Assembly (NCBI GenBank): GCA_030544235.1
Contig: CM060470.1
Span: 11,619,356-11,683,355, forward strand
DNA: 64,000 nt
Reading direction: 5' to 3'
Origin: Lepturacanthus savala
Taxonomy: Eukaryota; Chordata; Actinopteri; Scombriformes; Trichiuridae
The translations under genes were made by a program, and so were the position numbers. Shown piece after piece: positions 37,601-42,664 of this stretch. Under the pieces are notes generated by a model. It did not search any database. It worked only from the letters and a program-made list of their open reading frames with translations, and had not been told where the DNA came from. Each line of letters starts with the position of its first letter. Positions within the stretch are counted from its first letter, which is position 1.

Positions 37601-40600
37601 GTCACCTTTAGAACAGGGTTAAACAGAGGTAAATGTTTATCGCTGACATTGGACAACCATTGAAAAAAGAACATTACACACCAGTCTTAACGTTACACAT
37701 CACTTAAGCTGCACACCCTTTCATCCTTCAACCCATGCAGTTGGGATGTTTCTATATTTTCTTATTGTAAACAAATCTTGTGAACAATGAACTGCTCTAC
37801 TAACAGCTACAGACCTTCTTCACTGCAGCCGTGTTGATACGAACTTGTAGTTAAAACACAAGTCTTTCTAATTAAGGTTCTATTTAGTGTAGCGGAGCAC
37901 AATTCCACGCACAATCACAGCAACCTGTTTGACCTGGATGGAACAGAATTTATCAATCTGTGTTAAACCAACTATTTAATGTCCTTATGGCTGCCGGGGA
38001 AAAGGGATGTAGGGTCCAAAGCCTGAAATATCTCACTCCTTTACGCTGTAGACCTCATTGTCCAAAAGCCGCCACACTTTTACACTAGGAACCGTGAGTT
38101 TGGGAACCGTAGTTTAAAAAAAAAAAAAAAAAAAAAAAACAGCTCCAAAGACCCACTGTCAGGTTTTCAGTCTCCAGAGAGTAGTTCAGCAACACAGAGG
38201 AATGAGATTCATCAGGCTTTGGATGCACACACAATACTTGTAAGTAGATTAAATAATTGATGGTTTGACTCTGCACATAGGGTGATTTGACTATAAGAAA
38301 AATATAGAATATCACCAGCTCTAAATCGCAGTGTCATGACTTCAGGCTTTCATTATATATATAGCTGTTAACACTAACTCTGCAATCAGAGATGAATTTC
38401 TCATACAGAATGCATCGGTGTCCATCTTTGCATGTCATGTCGTCTTACTTTCAGCCTTAAGAGTGCATTTGTTCCTAAACAAATAAAAACATGCATTTTT
38501 TAAAAAATATAAACACTTTTAAATGTAATTACTGTCAGATTTAAAGACTGACAGATGACGCTAAGGTCAGGCTGTTAGTAGCCGTGTTTCTGATGTGTAA
38601 CGTATTCTTCTCGTCCTGTTTCGGCCTAGCAGTCGGTCACGACCACTCGGACATGGTGGCCGACCTGCTGAAGGAGCTGTCCAATCACAACGAGCGTTCC
38701 GAGGAGCGTAAAGGTGCCCTGGTGGAGCTGCTGAAGATCACGCGAGAAGACAGCCTGGCCGTGTGGGACGAACACTTCAAAACCATCCTCCTCCTGCTGC
38801 TGGAGACACTGGGTGATAAAGATGTAGGTTATCTGTCTATCTACCTATCTGTCTATCTGTGCGCATGAGCTTTTCTAACTGTCATGTGGCAAAATCCTGT
38901 GAACGTCAGTGCCGACGGCAGTGATCACACCACACGCCTTTCAATCTCATAGATTTGCTTATGTCCCCGTTTCCACCAGCACACCATCCGAGCCCTGGCC
39001 CTGCGCGTGCTGAAGGAAATTCTCCGGAACCAGCCGGCCCGCTTCAAAAACTACGCCGAGCTAACCATAATGAAAACGCTGGAGGCTCACAAAGATTCCC
39101 ACAAGGAGGTACACAGCTCCCACACGCAAACTGGAGAATTGGTTTAACACGTGCTTCATTTTAAAGCTGCATATTTTTTTAGTTTTTTAGTTTTTTTTGT
39201 GTTCACCTGATGAATTTCAGTTGAATATTCAGCTCCACCAGCTAGCGGCTAAAGTTGTCAGTCTGCCGTTTTGGTTGGGCAGGTTATTTATTGTGGTTAT
39301 TTATTGGAAACAAGCAACTGTCCCATCATTTAGCTCAGAGTCTGGGTTCAGCACTTAAGCGCTCACCTCTTGTCATTTAATTTGATTCGCTGTTCGTATA
39401 GAAATATTGATGAATGCAGGTTTAAGCTGCAAAGATCAGACTTTAAAAAAAAAAGAAAAAAGTTAGTTATACATTACATACATTCAATGACAGTATTATG
39501 ACATGATTGATTGAACTGTTGGTTTTACAGATGCAATAATAATTAATGAAGCGAATGCTTTACGGTCTGCCTATCGTTGTGAGAACAATGAGTGAACACA
39601 ATCACCGCAAACTTTGACCCCTGATTCAGGAACACTCTGATCCTAGATATAGTTGGATATCAGAATGAATCAAATAAAGATAAAGATAAAGAGATAATAA
39701 TATATTCTATATTATCATTGTACAATCTTTTTATCAGTAATTGATTATGGAGACATAATCTATAGACATGCTGCTGCTACCACTCTCAAACCCCTCGACT
39801 CGGTTTATATCTCTGCCATCAGGTTTATACCTTTTTAGATATCATTCATGCTGAACCGGACCACCAGAACTTACCAAACCCATTCAGATGACCATCTCTT
39901 GCTTCAAGTACCACAGGTTCACTCTGAACCCGGTTAACTTTTACTGCACCAACTACAAAACCCTCAATGGCCTTCGAAGCGTAAATAAAGGTTTGAATGG
40001 ATGAACGATTTATAGTAATCTCATCGTGCGCTTTCAGGTGGTGCGTGCGGCCGAGGAGGCGGCGTCCACCCTGGCCGGCTCCATCCACCCGGAGCAGTGC
40101 ATCAAGGTGCTCTGCCCCATCGTGCAGACAGCCGATTACCCCATCAACCTGGCCGCCATCAAGATGCAAACCAAAGTCATTGAACGCATCGCCAAGGACT
40201 CTCTCGTGCAGCTGCTGCCCGACATCATCCCAGGACTCCTGCAGGTCTGCATCTGAGGCTAAGGCAGCGTTGTTAGTACATGCACAGCGAAAACATATGG
40301 ATTGGGATAGTCATATGTGCACAATTATATCGATTAGTTTATATATATATATATATCTTAAAACTCAGAAATCAATGGGATTAAAAACTAAGATTAAAAT
40401 CTAGCTATCGCCTGAATTTTTATTTTTTTACTTAACCTTTATTTTTACAGGTAAGTATCTCATTGACACCCAGGGTCTCATGTTTTAAGAGAGACCTGTC
40501 TATCACTTAGAAAAGTGATGCAGCAAAATAACTAAAGATGGGCTTTATTTGTCCCCAATTATCAGTTTCTCTGTTGCAGCCCTATGTTTACTACATATAT

Positions 40601-42664
40601 TATGATTATTACATATATATTACTATATTATTACATAACACGTTTTTACTAGTTGCTTAATGTGTAGTGTAATAAATTCTACACATTTATGGCATAATTC
40701 AAACCATGAGTATGTCTTTATTAAATCCGATTGCGATATAATTTGGTGTGAAAAGTTGTGGGTACTTAACAAGAAATGTATATATTGAAGAATATAAATA
40801 AAAATTCTTAGTTTTAACTTATAACGGCCCTATATATGGTTGACGAAAGTGTAGGTGATTTTTGGGAACATAGGCTGCAGTTCTCTTCTGCTTATTTGGA
40901 CCATGTACATATTTGGACACTTGGAATTATTTGCCTTATTTGTCCCTGAACAGGGAATTATTTGCCTTATTTGTCCCTGGCTCTGTCCCTGTTTGCGTGT
41001 ACTCTGCACTCACCGCCGCCCCGTCCCTCCGCAGGGCTATGACAACACAGAGAGCAGCGTTCGCAAGGCCAGCGTGTTCTGCTTGGTGGCTAGCTACTCT
41101 GTGATTGGAGAGGACCTCAAACCCCATCTGGCACAGCTCACTGGCAGCAAGGTACCGGCTGCGGCCAGCAAGTCTTTTCATGTACACACACATATATACG
41201 CACACACACACACACACACTTGCTCACACCAGTACCTCTTCAACAGACGCAGACCCTTATCATCTTCCCAACTTGTTATTTCACAGCCGGTTCCAGCCAG
41301 GGTCACATTTGCTCCACTTTTCACTACGTGTGACCTTCAGTTACATAAGGTTGAGGTCCGACCACCTATGATCTGTCGGACAGCGGGTCATCTGAAAGGA
41401 TGTCCAGTACATCCGTTACACACCGAGTGAAAGTGCAGTCACATTCTCAACTCAACGTAATCTTTATTTTAAGAAACAAAAATAAAGCCCGGATCCAAAT
41501 AATCCAAAAGAACGCATCTTTCTTTTTCGTATGAGGGACATATAGGTTTTAAAGGGATTCGGGCTCCCTGGTATACAAAATCCTGCAGCGGCTGCATTTC
41601 TCTATCATATTATTAAGTATTTATACCAAGCATCTCTTTAGGCATTAAAAAATAAATACTAGGATATGAGATTTCAGTGTTTCTCTTTGACCTCTTCTGC
41701 ACTTGTTAGAGAACTTGAAATGAAGAGATTTTCTGTTGCGTCTTCATTTCGACAAAGAGCTTTCAGACTTTTATCTTCTTTCCCTTTTCAAATGTAGCCT
41801 CAATGAAAATTCAGCTTTCAAAAGTGTGCGGATCGCCACTCGAGGCTCTGCTGCTGCAACATTTCCGGCAAAACGTCAGTTTCTCTAAGGTCTCAATACA
41901 GAAGAACATCGCTGTGGTCAGATCTGGCTGAACAAATTTTACCGAGAAGGAGAACCCAACTATATAGCAACTAAACTGCTTCATTCAGCGTATTTCTTGG
42001 TTTTAATGAATGGGTCTGTTTGTTTTGGAGAGAGAGTTTCAATTAACCTCAGAGTCCCCTTTAAACGGCAGGTGCATCTGTGAGACTTTTAGCTACAGTA
42101 CCGTAATCTTACTTTTAAAATACGTAAGTTAAACGGTAGTCATACTGGTTTCATATAAAAATTGGAGTAAATTACTATATTCTTCCAGTTTTGCTGAGCA
42201 AGATTTTTGTCAGGAAGAGTCCCCAAATTGCAGCCCGGTGTCAAATAAACGCCCGATCTGTTAATTGATTGAAACAAATAAACACCCCAGGCTATTATTT
42301 GGTAGGTTACGGTAATTCTGCTCCTGAATTCAAATGCTCCTTAAGGAATCCTAAAAGACACCGGGTGACTGCATAGCAACGAAGACGCCATCTTTTTTTT
42401 ATCGCCTCGAATAAGAGACCCCATAACGGCAGAAAATAACATGTCCCCACATGGTAGGAAGTAAGAGATACTGTTGCAACACAAGAGATTAGTAACAAGA
42501 CAGGAACCACAAAAGCAACACATATATATTATTATTTTATTTATTTTTTTTTACGTTTCATTCATTCTTGTTTGCAGATGAAGTTACTGAACCTGTACAT
42601 CAAGCGGGCCCAGACGACCAACAGCAATAGCAGCAGTTCCTCGGACGTGTCCTCCCACAGTTAA
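6891..42664 (+). CDS. clasp1: CLIP-associating protein 1 (CLASP1), short-isoform gene span with introns
   Basis: CLASP proteins bind microtubule plus ends, promote rescue and suppress catastrophe, and act at kinetochores, Golgi and cell cortex. The 35 exons listed separately join into 4137 nt without a stop, giving 1378 residues with all cassettes. In order: a short-isoform N-terminus (1-12), a TOG2 array (about 65-330), a Ser/Arg/Pro-rich linker with two SxIP EB1-binding motifs (SRIP at 488-491 and 528-531), a TOG3 array (about 650-905), a variable linker (907-1134), and the C-terminal TOG-like CLIP-interacting domain (about 1135-1378). Paralogue choice rests on CLASP1-type residues (KCYWGFH, RTRRQSSGS, FPFDQQFNILM, QTTNSNSSSSSDVS). 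TOG1 exons of the long isoform are absent and expected upstream. The next gene is tfcp2l1 in the same orientation, as in human. Exon boundaries are from GT-AG signals and phase matching. Confidence 0.93.
6928..7947. other. clasp1: clasp1 intron 1
   Basis: Just inside the donor it is C/T-rich (6941-7135, including a run of ten C). A GC-richer part lies at 7430-7520. No further exon or named repeat is seen. Confidence 0.6.
7948..8088 (+). CDS. clasp1: clasp1 exon 2
   Basis: 141 nt, entering with 2 bases and leaving in phase 1. It encodes KNFEDEDSVDGG followed by a serine run and the SSKAPPGGRR segment, matching the CLASP1 KNFDDEDSVDGN linker between TOG1 and TOG2. Confidence 0.92.
8159..8643. 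mobile_element. Tc1-like non-autonomous element (CACTACCG ends)
   Basis: The left end is ACACTACCGTTCACAAGTTT and the right end GATCGGTAGTGT, so the termini are inverted copies (ACACTACCG/CGGTAGTGT). About 485 bp with no transposase frame. An inverted partial copy of the interior lies at 20400-20565 in intron 15. Confidence 0.75.
8784..8857 (+). CDS. clasp1: clasp1 exon 3
   Basis: 74 nt; encodes GKEAAAGAVDEEDFIKAF and DVPTVQ, the conserved AGAVDEEDFIKAF segment that precedes TOG2. Acceptor CTCAAG, donor GTATTT, phase 1 to 0. Confidence 0.93.
8858..9556. other. clasp1: clasp1 intron 3
   Basis: About 700 bp; a short (TAA)n tract at 9204-9219 and no recognised exon or transposon. Confidence 0.6.
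9557..9649 (+). CDS. clasp1: clasp1 exon 4, start of TOG2
   Basis: 93 nt, phase 0 to 0. Encodes IYSNREMEEQLTKIREVL and the invariant DDKHDWEHR of the first TOG2 HEAT repeat. Donor GTAAGT. Confidence 0.95.
9739..9884 (+). CDS. clasp1: clasp1 exon 5, TOG2
   Basis: 146 nt, phase 0 to 2. Encodes LKKVRSLLLAGATEYEGF and LKLSAKDLRSQVVREACITL of TOG2. The preceding intron is only 89 bp. Confidence 0.95.
9950..10110. repeat. Interspersed repeat fragment (GAAGACGTTTCACCCTTCAT type)
   Basis: Contains TCATCCAGGTCATTGTAGTC and CTTGAAGACGTTTCACCCTT followed by CGAAAGGCTTCTTCAGTTCT, phrases I recognise as recurring in fish genomes. Class not assigned. Confidence 0.5.
10388..10441. repeat. (CTTC)n microsatellite in a pyrimidine-rich tract
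   Basis: About 13 tandem CTTC units. The wider 10140-10445 is imperfect C/T-rich sequence that yields spurious Phe/Leu/Ser-rich reading frames. The rest of the intron to 11189 shows no gene. Confidence 0.95.
11190..11325 (+). CDS. clasp1: clasp1 exon 6, TOG2
   Basis: 136 nt, phase 2 to 0. Encodes HLSSLLGNKFDHGAESVM and LVPNSAKIMATSGMAAIR. The GHLSS residues favour CLASP1 over CLASP2 (AHLST). Confidence 0.95.
11383..11603. mobile_element. Palindromic MITE-like element, copy 1
   Basis: Begins CTGCAAAAAAG and ends AATTCAGTTTCAG. The arms carry ACAATTAGTCCAATACTGAG on the left and CTCAATATTGGACTAATTGT on the right, reverse complements of each other. The other copies are at 13677, 15607 and 56767. 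Confidence 0.7.
11684..11754 (+). CDS. clasp1: clasp1 exon 7, TOG2
   Basis: 71 nt, phase 0 to 2. Encodes HTHYPRLIPIITSNCTSKSV, the most conserved stretch of TOG2. Confidence 0.95.
11957..12016 (+). CDS. clasp1: clasp1 exon 8, TOG2
   Basis: 60 nt, phase 2 to 2. Encodes RCYEFLDLMLQEWHTNTLE. Acceptor CTCCAG, donor GTGAGC. Confidence 0.94.
12190..12480. other. CpG-rich block inside clasp1 intron 8
   Basis: This 290-bp stretch has many CpG dinucleotides (for example GCGCGCGACG at about 12341, CCGCGGACC and TCGCGC), unlike the AT-rich introns around it. Long open frames exist on both strands but none resembles a family I know and none is bounded by convincing splice sites. It could be an orphan CpG island or regulatory element. 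Confidence 0.5.
12519..12596 (+). CDS. clasp1: clasp1 exon 9, TOG2
   Basis: 78 nt, phase 2 to 2. Encodes HVAVLTETIKKGIHDADSEA and RSIARK, the TOG2 end. Confidence 0.95.
12690..12857 (+). CDS. clasp1: clasp1 exon 10
   Basis: 168 nt, phase 2 to 2. Encodes CYWGFHGHYSREAEHLFQAL, then SLPQSDRSSSSSQESL. The CYWGF motif is CLASP1-type (CLASP2 has TYMGL). Marks the change from TOG2 to the Ser-rich linker. Confidence 0.95.
   Translation: MLLGFPRSLQPGGRASVPGAGVHLSESPPVSPEELRQHRVSASVRPLLVVFPGES
13122..13147. repeat. (CA)13 microsatellite in intron 10
   Basis: CA repeat. The remainder of 12858-13547 shows no exon. Confidence 0.9.
13548..13594 (+). CDS. clasp1: clasp1 exon 11
   Basis: 47 nt, phase 2 to 1. 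Encodes RPLSVKSVIGGSITR, following SSSQESLN and matching the variable RPLSAKRS part of CLASP1. Confidence 0.85.
13677..13953. mobile_element. Palindromic MITE-like element, copy 2 (best preserved)
   Basis: Starts CTGCAAAAGCTGAAATC and ends GATTTCAGTTTTTGCAG, reverse complements with one mismatch. Inside, TGGTACAATTAGTCCAATAT pairs with ATATTGGACTAATTGTACCA-type sequence on the right. About 277 bp, AT-rich, no coding frame. Confidence 0.8.
14049..15014. mobile_element. DNA-transposon-like element with nested SINE
   Basis: TAGACTTGTAGT at 14049-14060 is exactly inverted as ACTACAAGTCTA at 15003-15014. Both flanks inside are rich in AGACCAAGACCAAGAC-type repeats. A SINE occupies 14648-14880. 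No transposase frame is seen. Confidence 0.65.
14648..14880 (-). mobile_element. tRNA-derived SINE, reverse orientation
   Basis: Read on the - strand it has a tRNA-like head with box A-like TGGCCTAGTGGTAG and box B-like GAGTTGAAATCCC, then a body ending in CTTGGGATTAATAAAT. It lies within the element at 14049-15014. Confidence 0.7.
15269..15439 (+). CDS. clasp1: clasp1 exon 12
   Basis: 171 nt, phase 1 to 1. Encodes GSLQRSRSDIDVNAASNSKS and FSSAAALPPGSYASL, both hallmark CLASP linker sequences. Confidence 0.95.
15607..15850. mobile_element. Palindromic MITE-like element, copy 3 (right end lost)
   Basis: Begins CTGCAAAAACTGAAATCTTA and continues AACAGGTGAAAATATCTTTC like the other copies, but the right terminal repeat is absent. 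Confidence 0.65.
15851..18153. other. clasp1: clasp1 intron 12, central part
   Basis: No exon found. 16376-16402 is (TC)n-rich. An open frame at 16716-16901 contains APHVWSKLP, faintly like the C-terminus of LINE reverse transcriptases (APHVWNSLP), but is too short to call. 17050-17130 and 17215-17295 are imperfect duplicates sharing GATTTGTTTACAT and TTTTAATCAAGAAAATGTT. Confidence 0.5.
18154..18440. repeat. Interspersed repeat, hAT-like (CAGTGTTGGGACTA start)
   Basis: Starts CCAGTGTTGGGACTAAAGTA and carries TTACTTTTGTAATG and AATTCGTAACGTTAATCATT, recalling a common fish hAT-derived repeat. No target duplication recognised. Confidence 0.4.
18742..18849 (+). CDS. clasp1: clasp1 exon 13
   Basis: 108 nt, phase 1 to 1. 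Encodes RVRTRRQSSGSVGGPS and SRGRSRAKVVSQSQ, strongly CLASP1-type. Confidence 0.94.
19298..19324 (+). CDS. clasp1: clasp1 exon 14, 27-nt microexon
   Basis: 27 nt, phase 1 to 1, adding RSRSANPIS after SQSQ. The acceptor is preceded by CACCCCCCAG and the donor is GTAAGG. CLASP1 carries RSRSANP here, so it is a real, skippable cassette. Confidence 0.88.
19440..19462. repeat. Poly(T) tract in intron 14
   Basis: About 23 T. The rest of 19325-19940 holds no exon. Confidence 0.9.
19941..20105 (+). CDS. clasp1: clasp1 exon 15, first SxIP motif
   Basis: 165 nt, phase 1 to 1. Encodes AGSRSSSPGKLLG, then DKRSRIPRSQGCSRETSPSR. The SRIP tetrapeptide with basic flank is the EB1-binding SxIP motif, and the serines after it are the GSK3-type sites known in CLASPs. 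Confidence 0.95.
20400..20565. mobile_element. Tc1-like element fragment, inverted
   Basis: Reverse complement of the interior of the 8159-8643 element: it shares CATTAGCAATGTATAGAGTG and TTTCTGATTAGTTAAAAGTT with the complement of 8250-8290. Termini are not preserved. Confidence 0.7.
20566..22040. other. clasp1: clasp1 intron 15, remainder
   Basis: No further exon or recognised transposon. The 3' end is C/T-rich (21900-22015). Confidence 0.5.
22041..22199 (+). CDS. clasp1: clasp1 exon 16 with two in-frame acceptors, second SxIP motif
   Basis: From the upstream acceptor (CTGACAG, exon start 22041) the exon is 159 nt; from a second acceptor (GCTAG, start 22095) it is 105 nt. Both are phase 1 to 1. 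The short form gives GLARSRIPRPSMSQGCSR, matching mammalian CLASP1. The long form adds 18 residues, SLCGKALLPAALPYRTLA. Then come RDTSRESSRDTSPARGF. SRIP here is the second SxIP motif. Confidence 0.9.
22200..24057. other. clasp1: clasp1 intron 16
   Basis: No exon. A repeat beginning AGAGCTGGGTGATAT at about 22570 recalls a common fish interspersed repeat. 23475-23570 (CGTAAATTACCAAATAATAT, GCGTTTATTTGAGACCAGGC) is matched in reverse orientation at 42225-42315. Confidence 0.5.
24058..24120 (+). CDS. clasp1: clasp1 exon 17, cassette
   Basis: 63 nt, phase 1 to 1, encoding ASRRHSRSTSALSTADPHGQ. Mammalian CLASP2 has the related ASRHHSRSTGAL here while common CLASP1 forms skip it, so it is a probable cassette exon. 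Confidence 0.85.
24121..25029. other. clasp1: clasp1 intron 17
   Basis: AT- and T-rich; no exon or named repeat seen. Confidence 0.5.
25030..25133 (+). CDS. clasp1: clasp1 exon 18
   Basis: 104 nt, phase 1 to 0. Encodes DRYGLIHQARISASVNAMRV and EVEAAVADAL. The acceptor is CGTCTAG. Confidence 0.93.
25625..25696. repeat. (AT)n microsatellite, about 36 units
   Basis: Uninterrupted AT repeat in clasp1 intron 18. The rest of the intron (25134-26150) holds no exon. Confidence 0.95.
26151..26174 (+). CDS. clasp1: clasp1 exon 19, 24-nt microexon
   Basis: CTGTTAGGAGACTCCAGGAA plus TAAG encodes LLGDSRNK, phase 0 to 0. It follows a good pyrimidine tract (TTCTTTACCATTTCAG) and has donor GTAGTT. CLASP2 has LLGDIRTK at the same place, and common CLASP1 forms join ADAL directly to KKP, so this is a skippable microexon before TOG3. 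Confidence 0.88.
26175..26798. other. clasp1: clasp1 intron 19
   Basis: About 620 bp; short ATTT repeats near 26300-26325 and 26395-26410, no exon recognised. Confidence 0.5.
26799..27043 (+). CDS. clasp1: clasp1 exon 20, start of TOG3
   Basis: 245 nt, phase 0 to 2. Encodes RRRYESPGMYSDDDANSDAS, GGIPHYLRQTEDVAEVLNHC and SNWSERKEGLLGLQNLLKSQ. GGIPHYLRQ and LNHCASS are CLASP1-type. Confidence 0.96.
27422..27716. mobile_element. hAT-like non-autonomous element (CAGCGGTTCTCAACCT)
   Basis: Left end CAGCGGTTCTCAACCTAGGG followed by CCGGGCCCC is the typical start of a vertebrate hAT family. The right end GGAAACAACTGG is an approximate inverted copy. A lone terminus of similar type (TTGAGAACCACTGG) is at 37563-37576. 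Confidence 0.6.
27717..27945. repeat. Interspersed repeat (AGTGGAAGTAGAAAGTAGAA type)
   Basis: Phrases such as TCTAATATTTCACACTGAAA and AGTACGTGAGTAAATTAATT recall the common fish repeat AGTGGAGTAGAAGTATAAAG. Similar copies at about 2880-3115 and 55976-56285. Confidence 0.5.
28170..28233 (+). CDS. clasp1: clasp1 exon 21, TOG3
   Basis: 64 nt, phase 2 to 0. Encodes RVELKRLCEIFTRMFADPHS plus K. It then joins VFSMF directly; mammalian forms often have an extra R at this junction. Confidence 0.95.
28486..28649 (+). CDS. clasp1: clasp1 exon 22, TOG3
   Basis: 164 nt, phase 0 to 2. Encodes VFSMFLETLLDFVTVHREDL and LTQLLKKMGADLLGSVQAKV. The donor GTCTGA is weak. Confidence 0.94.
28947..29025 (+). 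CDS. clasp1: clasp1 exon 23, TOG3
   Basis: 79 nt, phase 2 to 0. Encodes ESFPFDQQFNILMRFIVDQT and QTPNLK; FPFDQQ and RFIVDQ are CLASP1-type (CLASP2: FPNDLQ, RFTVDQ). Confidence 0.95.
29119..29262 (+). CDS. clasp1: clasp1 exon 24, TOG3
   Basis: 144 nt, phase 0 to 0. Encodes VKVAILKYIESLARQMDPTD, NSSETRLAVSRIITWTTEPK and SSDVRK. The preceding intron is 93 bp. Confidence 0.96.
29263..31968. other. clasp1: clasp1 intron 24
   Basis: A 2.7-kb AT-rich intron. At 30714-30728 is a possible 15-nt microexon (ACCCTTCATAACTGG, TLHNW) between TGTGCCCCAG and GTGAGC. No transposon ends were recognised elsewhere. Confidence 0.5.
31969..32118 (+). CDS. clasp1: clasp1 exon 25, end of TOG3
   Basis: 150 nt, phase 0 to 0. 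Encodes AAQVVLISLFELNTPEFTML, GALPKTFQDGATKLLHNHLK and NSSNTSSSV. Donor GTAAGC. Confidence 0.96.
32213..32400. repeat. Tandem repeat, about 4 degenerate units of 45-50 bp
   Basis: Units share GATCCAAAGTATTTTAGTC or GATCCAAAATATTT and AGTTTCAGTC, repeated through intron 25. No gene. Confidence 0.8.
32669..32775 (+). CDS. clasp1: clasp1 exon 26
   Basis: 107 nt, phase 0 to 2. Encodes GSPSNTIGRTPPRHTPSRTS and PLTSPTNCSHGGLSP, almost identical to CLASP1. Confidence 0.95.
32776..33625. other. clasp1: clasp1 intron 26
   Basis: No exon seen; a (CCT)n-rich tract at 33518-33565 precedes exon 27. Confidence 0.6.
33626..33751 (+). CDS. clasp1: clasp1 exon 27, 42-residue cassette
   Basis: 126 nt, phase 2 to 2. 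Encodes SRLWGWGVDGLSK, a proline run (SPAPPPPPPHSTPAAPS) and LRVLRRAYSP. The mammalian long CLASP1 form has SRLWGWSADGLAK and LRRSYSP here, so the exon is genuine and removable in frame. The proline run is encoded by a CCT repeat. Confidence 0.88.
34169..34316 (+). CDS. clasp1: clasp1 exon 28
   Basis: 148 nt, phase 2 to 0. Encodes MMEYDTENMNSEEIYSSLRG, VTEAIQSFSYRSQEDLNEPI and RREGKRDDA. The acceptor TGTCTGGTAG is weak in pyrimidines. Confidence 0.93.
34317..35480. other. clasp1: clasp1 intron 28
   Basis: AT-rich, with (TAA)n at 35042-35058; no exon recognised. Confidence 0.5.
35481..35727 (+). CDS. clasp1: clasp1 exon 29
   Basis: 247 nt, phase 0 to 1. Encodes VVEGGRTALDNKTSLLNT, YGETICTYDKSALKEAVFDD and DVEQFRD. 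EGGRTALDNKTSLLNT is CLASP1-type. Confidence 0.95.
35728..36676. other. clasp1: clasp1 intron 29
   Basis: AT-rich at its 5' part; GT-rich tract at 36463-36497; a run of C/T with three poly(C) stretches (36596-36675) forms a strong polypyrimidine tract before exon 30. Confidence 0.6.
36677..36733 (+). CDS. clasp1: clasp1 exon 30, candidate 19-residue cassette
   Basis: 57 nt between CTCTCCAG and GTAAAG, phase 1 to 1, open only in the frame demanded by exon 29. Encodes CRRQESGENKMTLPKVFAP. I do not recall it in the main human form (which reads RDVPIDHS), so it is a predicted cassette. If the donor were ignored, the frame would end at a TGA (36754-36756). Confidence 0.6.
36734..38629. other. clasp1: clasp1 intron 30
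   Basis: AT-rich 37070-37400; a hAT-type terminus TTGAGAACCACTGG at 37563-37576; poly(A) 38116-38139. No exon. Confidence 0.5.
38630..38823 (+). CDS. clasp1: clasp1 exon 31, start of C-terminal domain
   Basis: 194 nt from the first acceptor of a TAGCAG (NAGNAG) pair, 191 nt from the second (start 38633). Both keep frame. Encodes HDHSDMVADLLKELSNHNER, EERKGALVELLKITREDSLA and WDEHFKTILLLLLETLGDKD of the CLIP-interacting TOG-like domain. Confidence 0.95.
38980..39108 (+). CDS. clasp1: clasp1 exon 32
   Basis: 129 nt, phase 0 to 0. Encodes HTIRALALRVLKEILRNQPA and RFKNYAELTIMKTLEAHKDS. Confidence 0.96.
39716..39995 (+). pseudogene. LINE reverse-transcriptase relic
   Basis: Translation across one or more breaks gives DYGDIIYRHAAATTLKPLDS, VYISAIRFI and further C-terminal-like residues, matching the DYGDVIYMHA..LKPLDAVYHSALRFIT region of fish non-LTR retrotransposons. 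Stops and shifts make it dead. It ends about 40 bp before exon 33. Confidence 0.7.
40038..40244 (+). CDS. clasp1: clasp1 exon 33
   Basis: 207 nt, phase 0 to 0. Encodes VVRAAEEAASTLAGSIHPEQ, CIKVLCPIVQTADYPINLAA and KMQTKVIERIAKDSLVQLLP. Confidence 0.97.
40245..41034. other. clasp1: clasp1 intron 33
   Basis: AT-rich; a short tandem duplication of GGAATTATTTGCCTTATTTG at about 40922-40976; no exon. Confidence 0.6.
41035..41151 (+). CDS. clasp1: clasp1 exon 34
   Basis: 117 nt, phase 0 to 0. Encodes GYDNTESSVRKASVFCLVAS and VIGEDLKPHLAQLTGSK. Confidence 0.97.
41152..42577. other. clasp1: clasp1 intron 34
   Basis: A (CA)n tract at 41197-41219 and, at 42225-42315, a reverse-oriented relative of the repeat at 23475-23570. 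No exon. Confidence 0.6.
42578..42664 (+). CDS. clasp1: clasp1 exon 35, last coding exon
   Basis: 87 nt including TAA (42662-42664). Encodes MKLLNLYIKRAQTTNSNSSS and SSDVSSHS; the QTTNSNSSSSSDVS tail is the clearest CLASP1 signature. Confidence 0.97.
   Translation: MKLLNLYIKRAQTTNSNSSSSSDVSSHS

Noticed and set aside
1..42664. U4atac snRNA gene inside a clasp1 intron, as in human
   Set aside because: I looked on both strands for the conserved 5' stem-loop and GGGCAGTACTGC-type sequence and did not see it. It may lie in an intron upstream of the window.
6891..42664. clasp2 rather than clasp1
   Set aside because: Diagnostic residues in exons 6, 10, 13, 20, 23, 29 and 35 match CLASP1, and the downstream CP2 factor matches TFCP2L1, not UBP1. 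Only the microexon and exon 17 look CLASP2-like.
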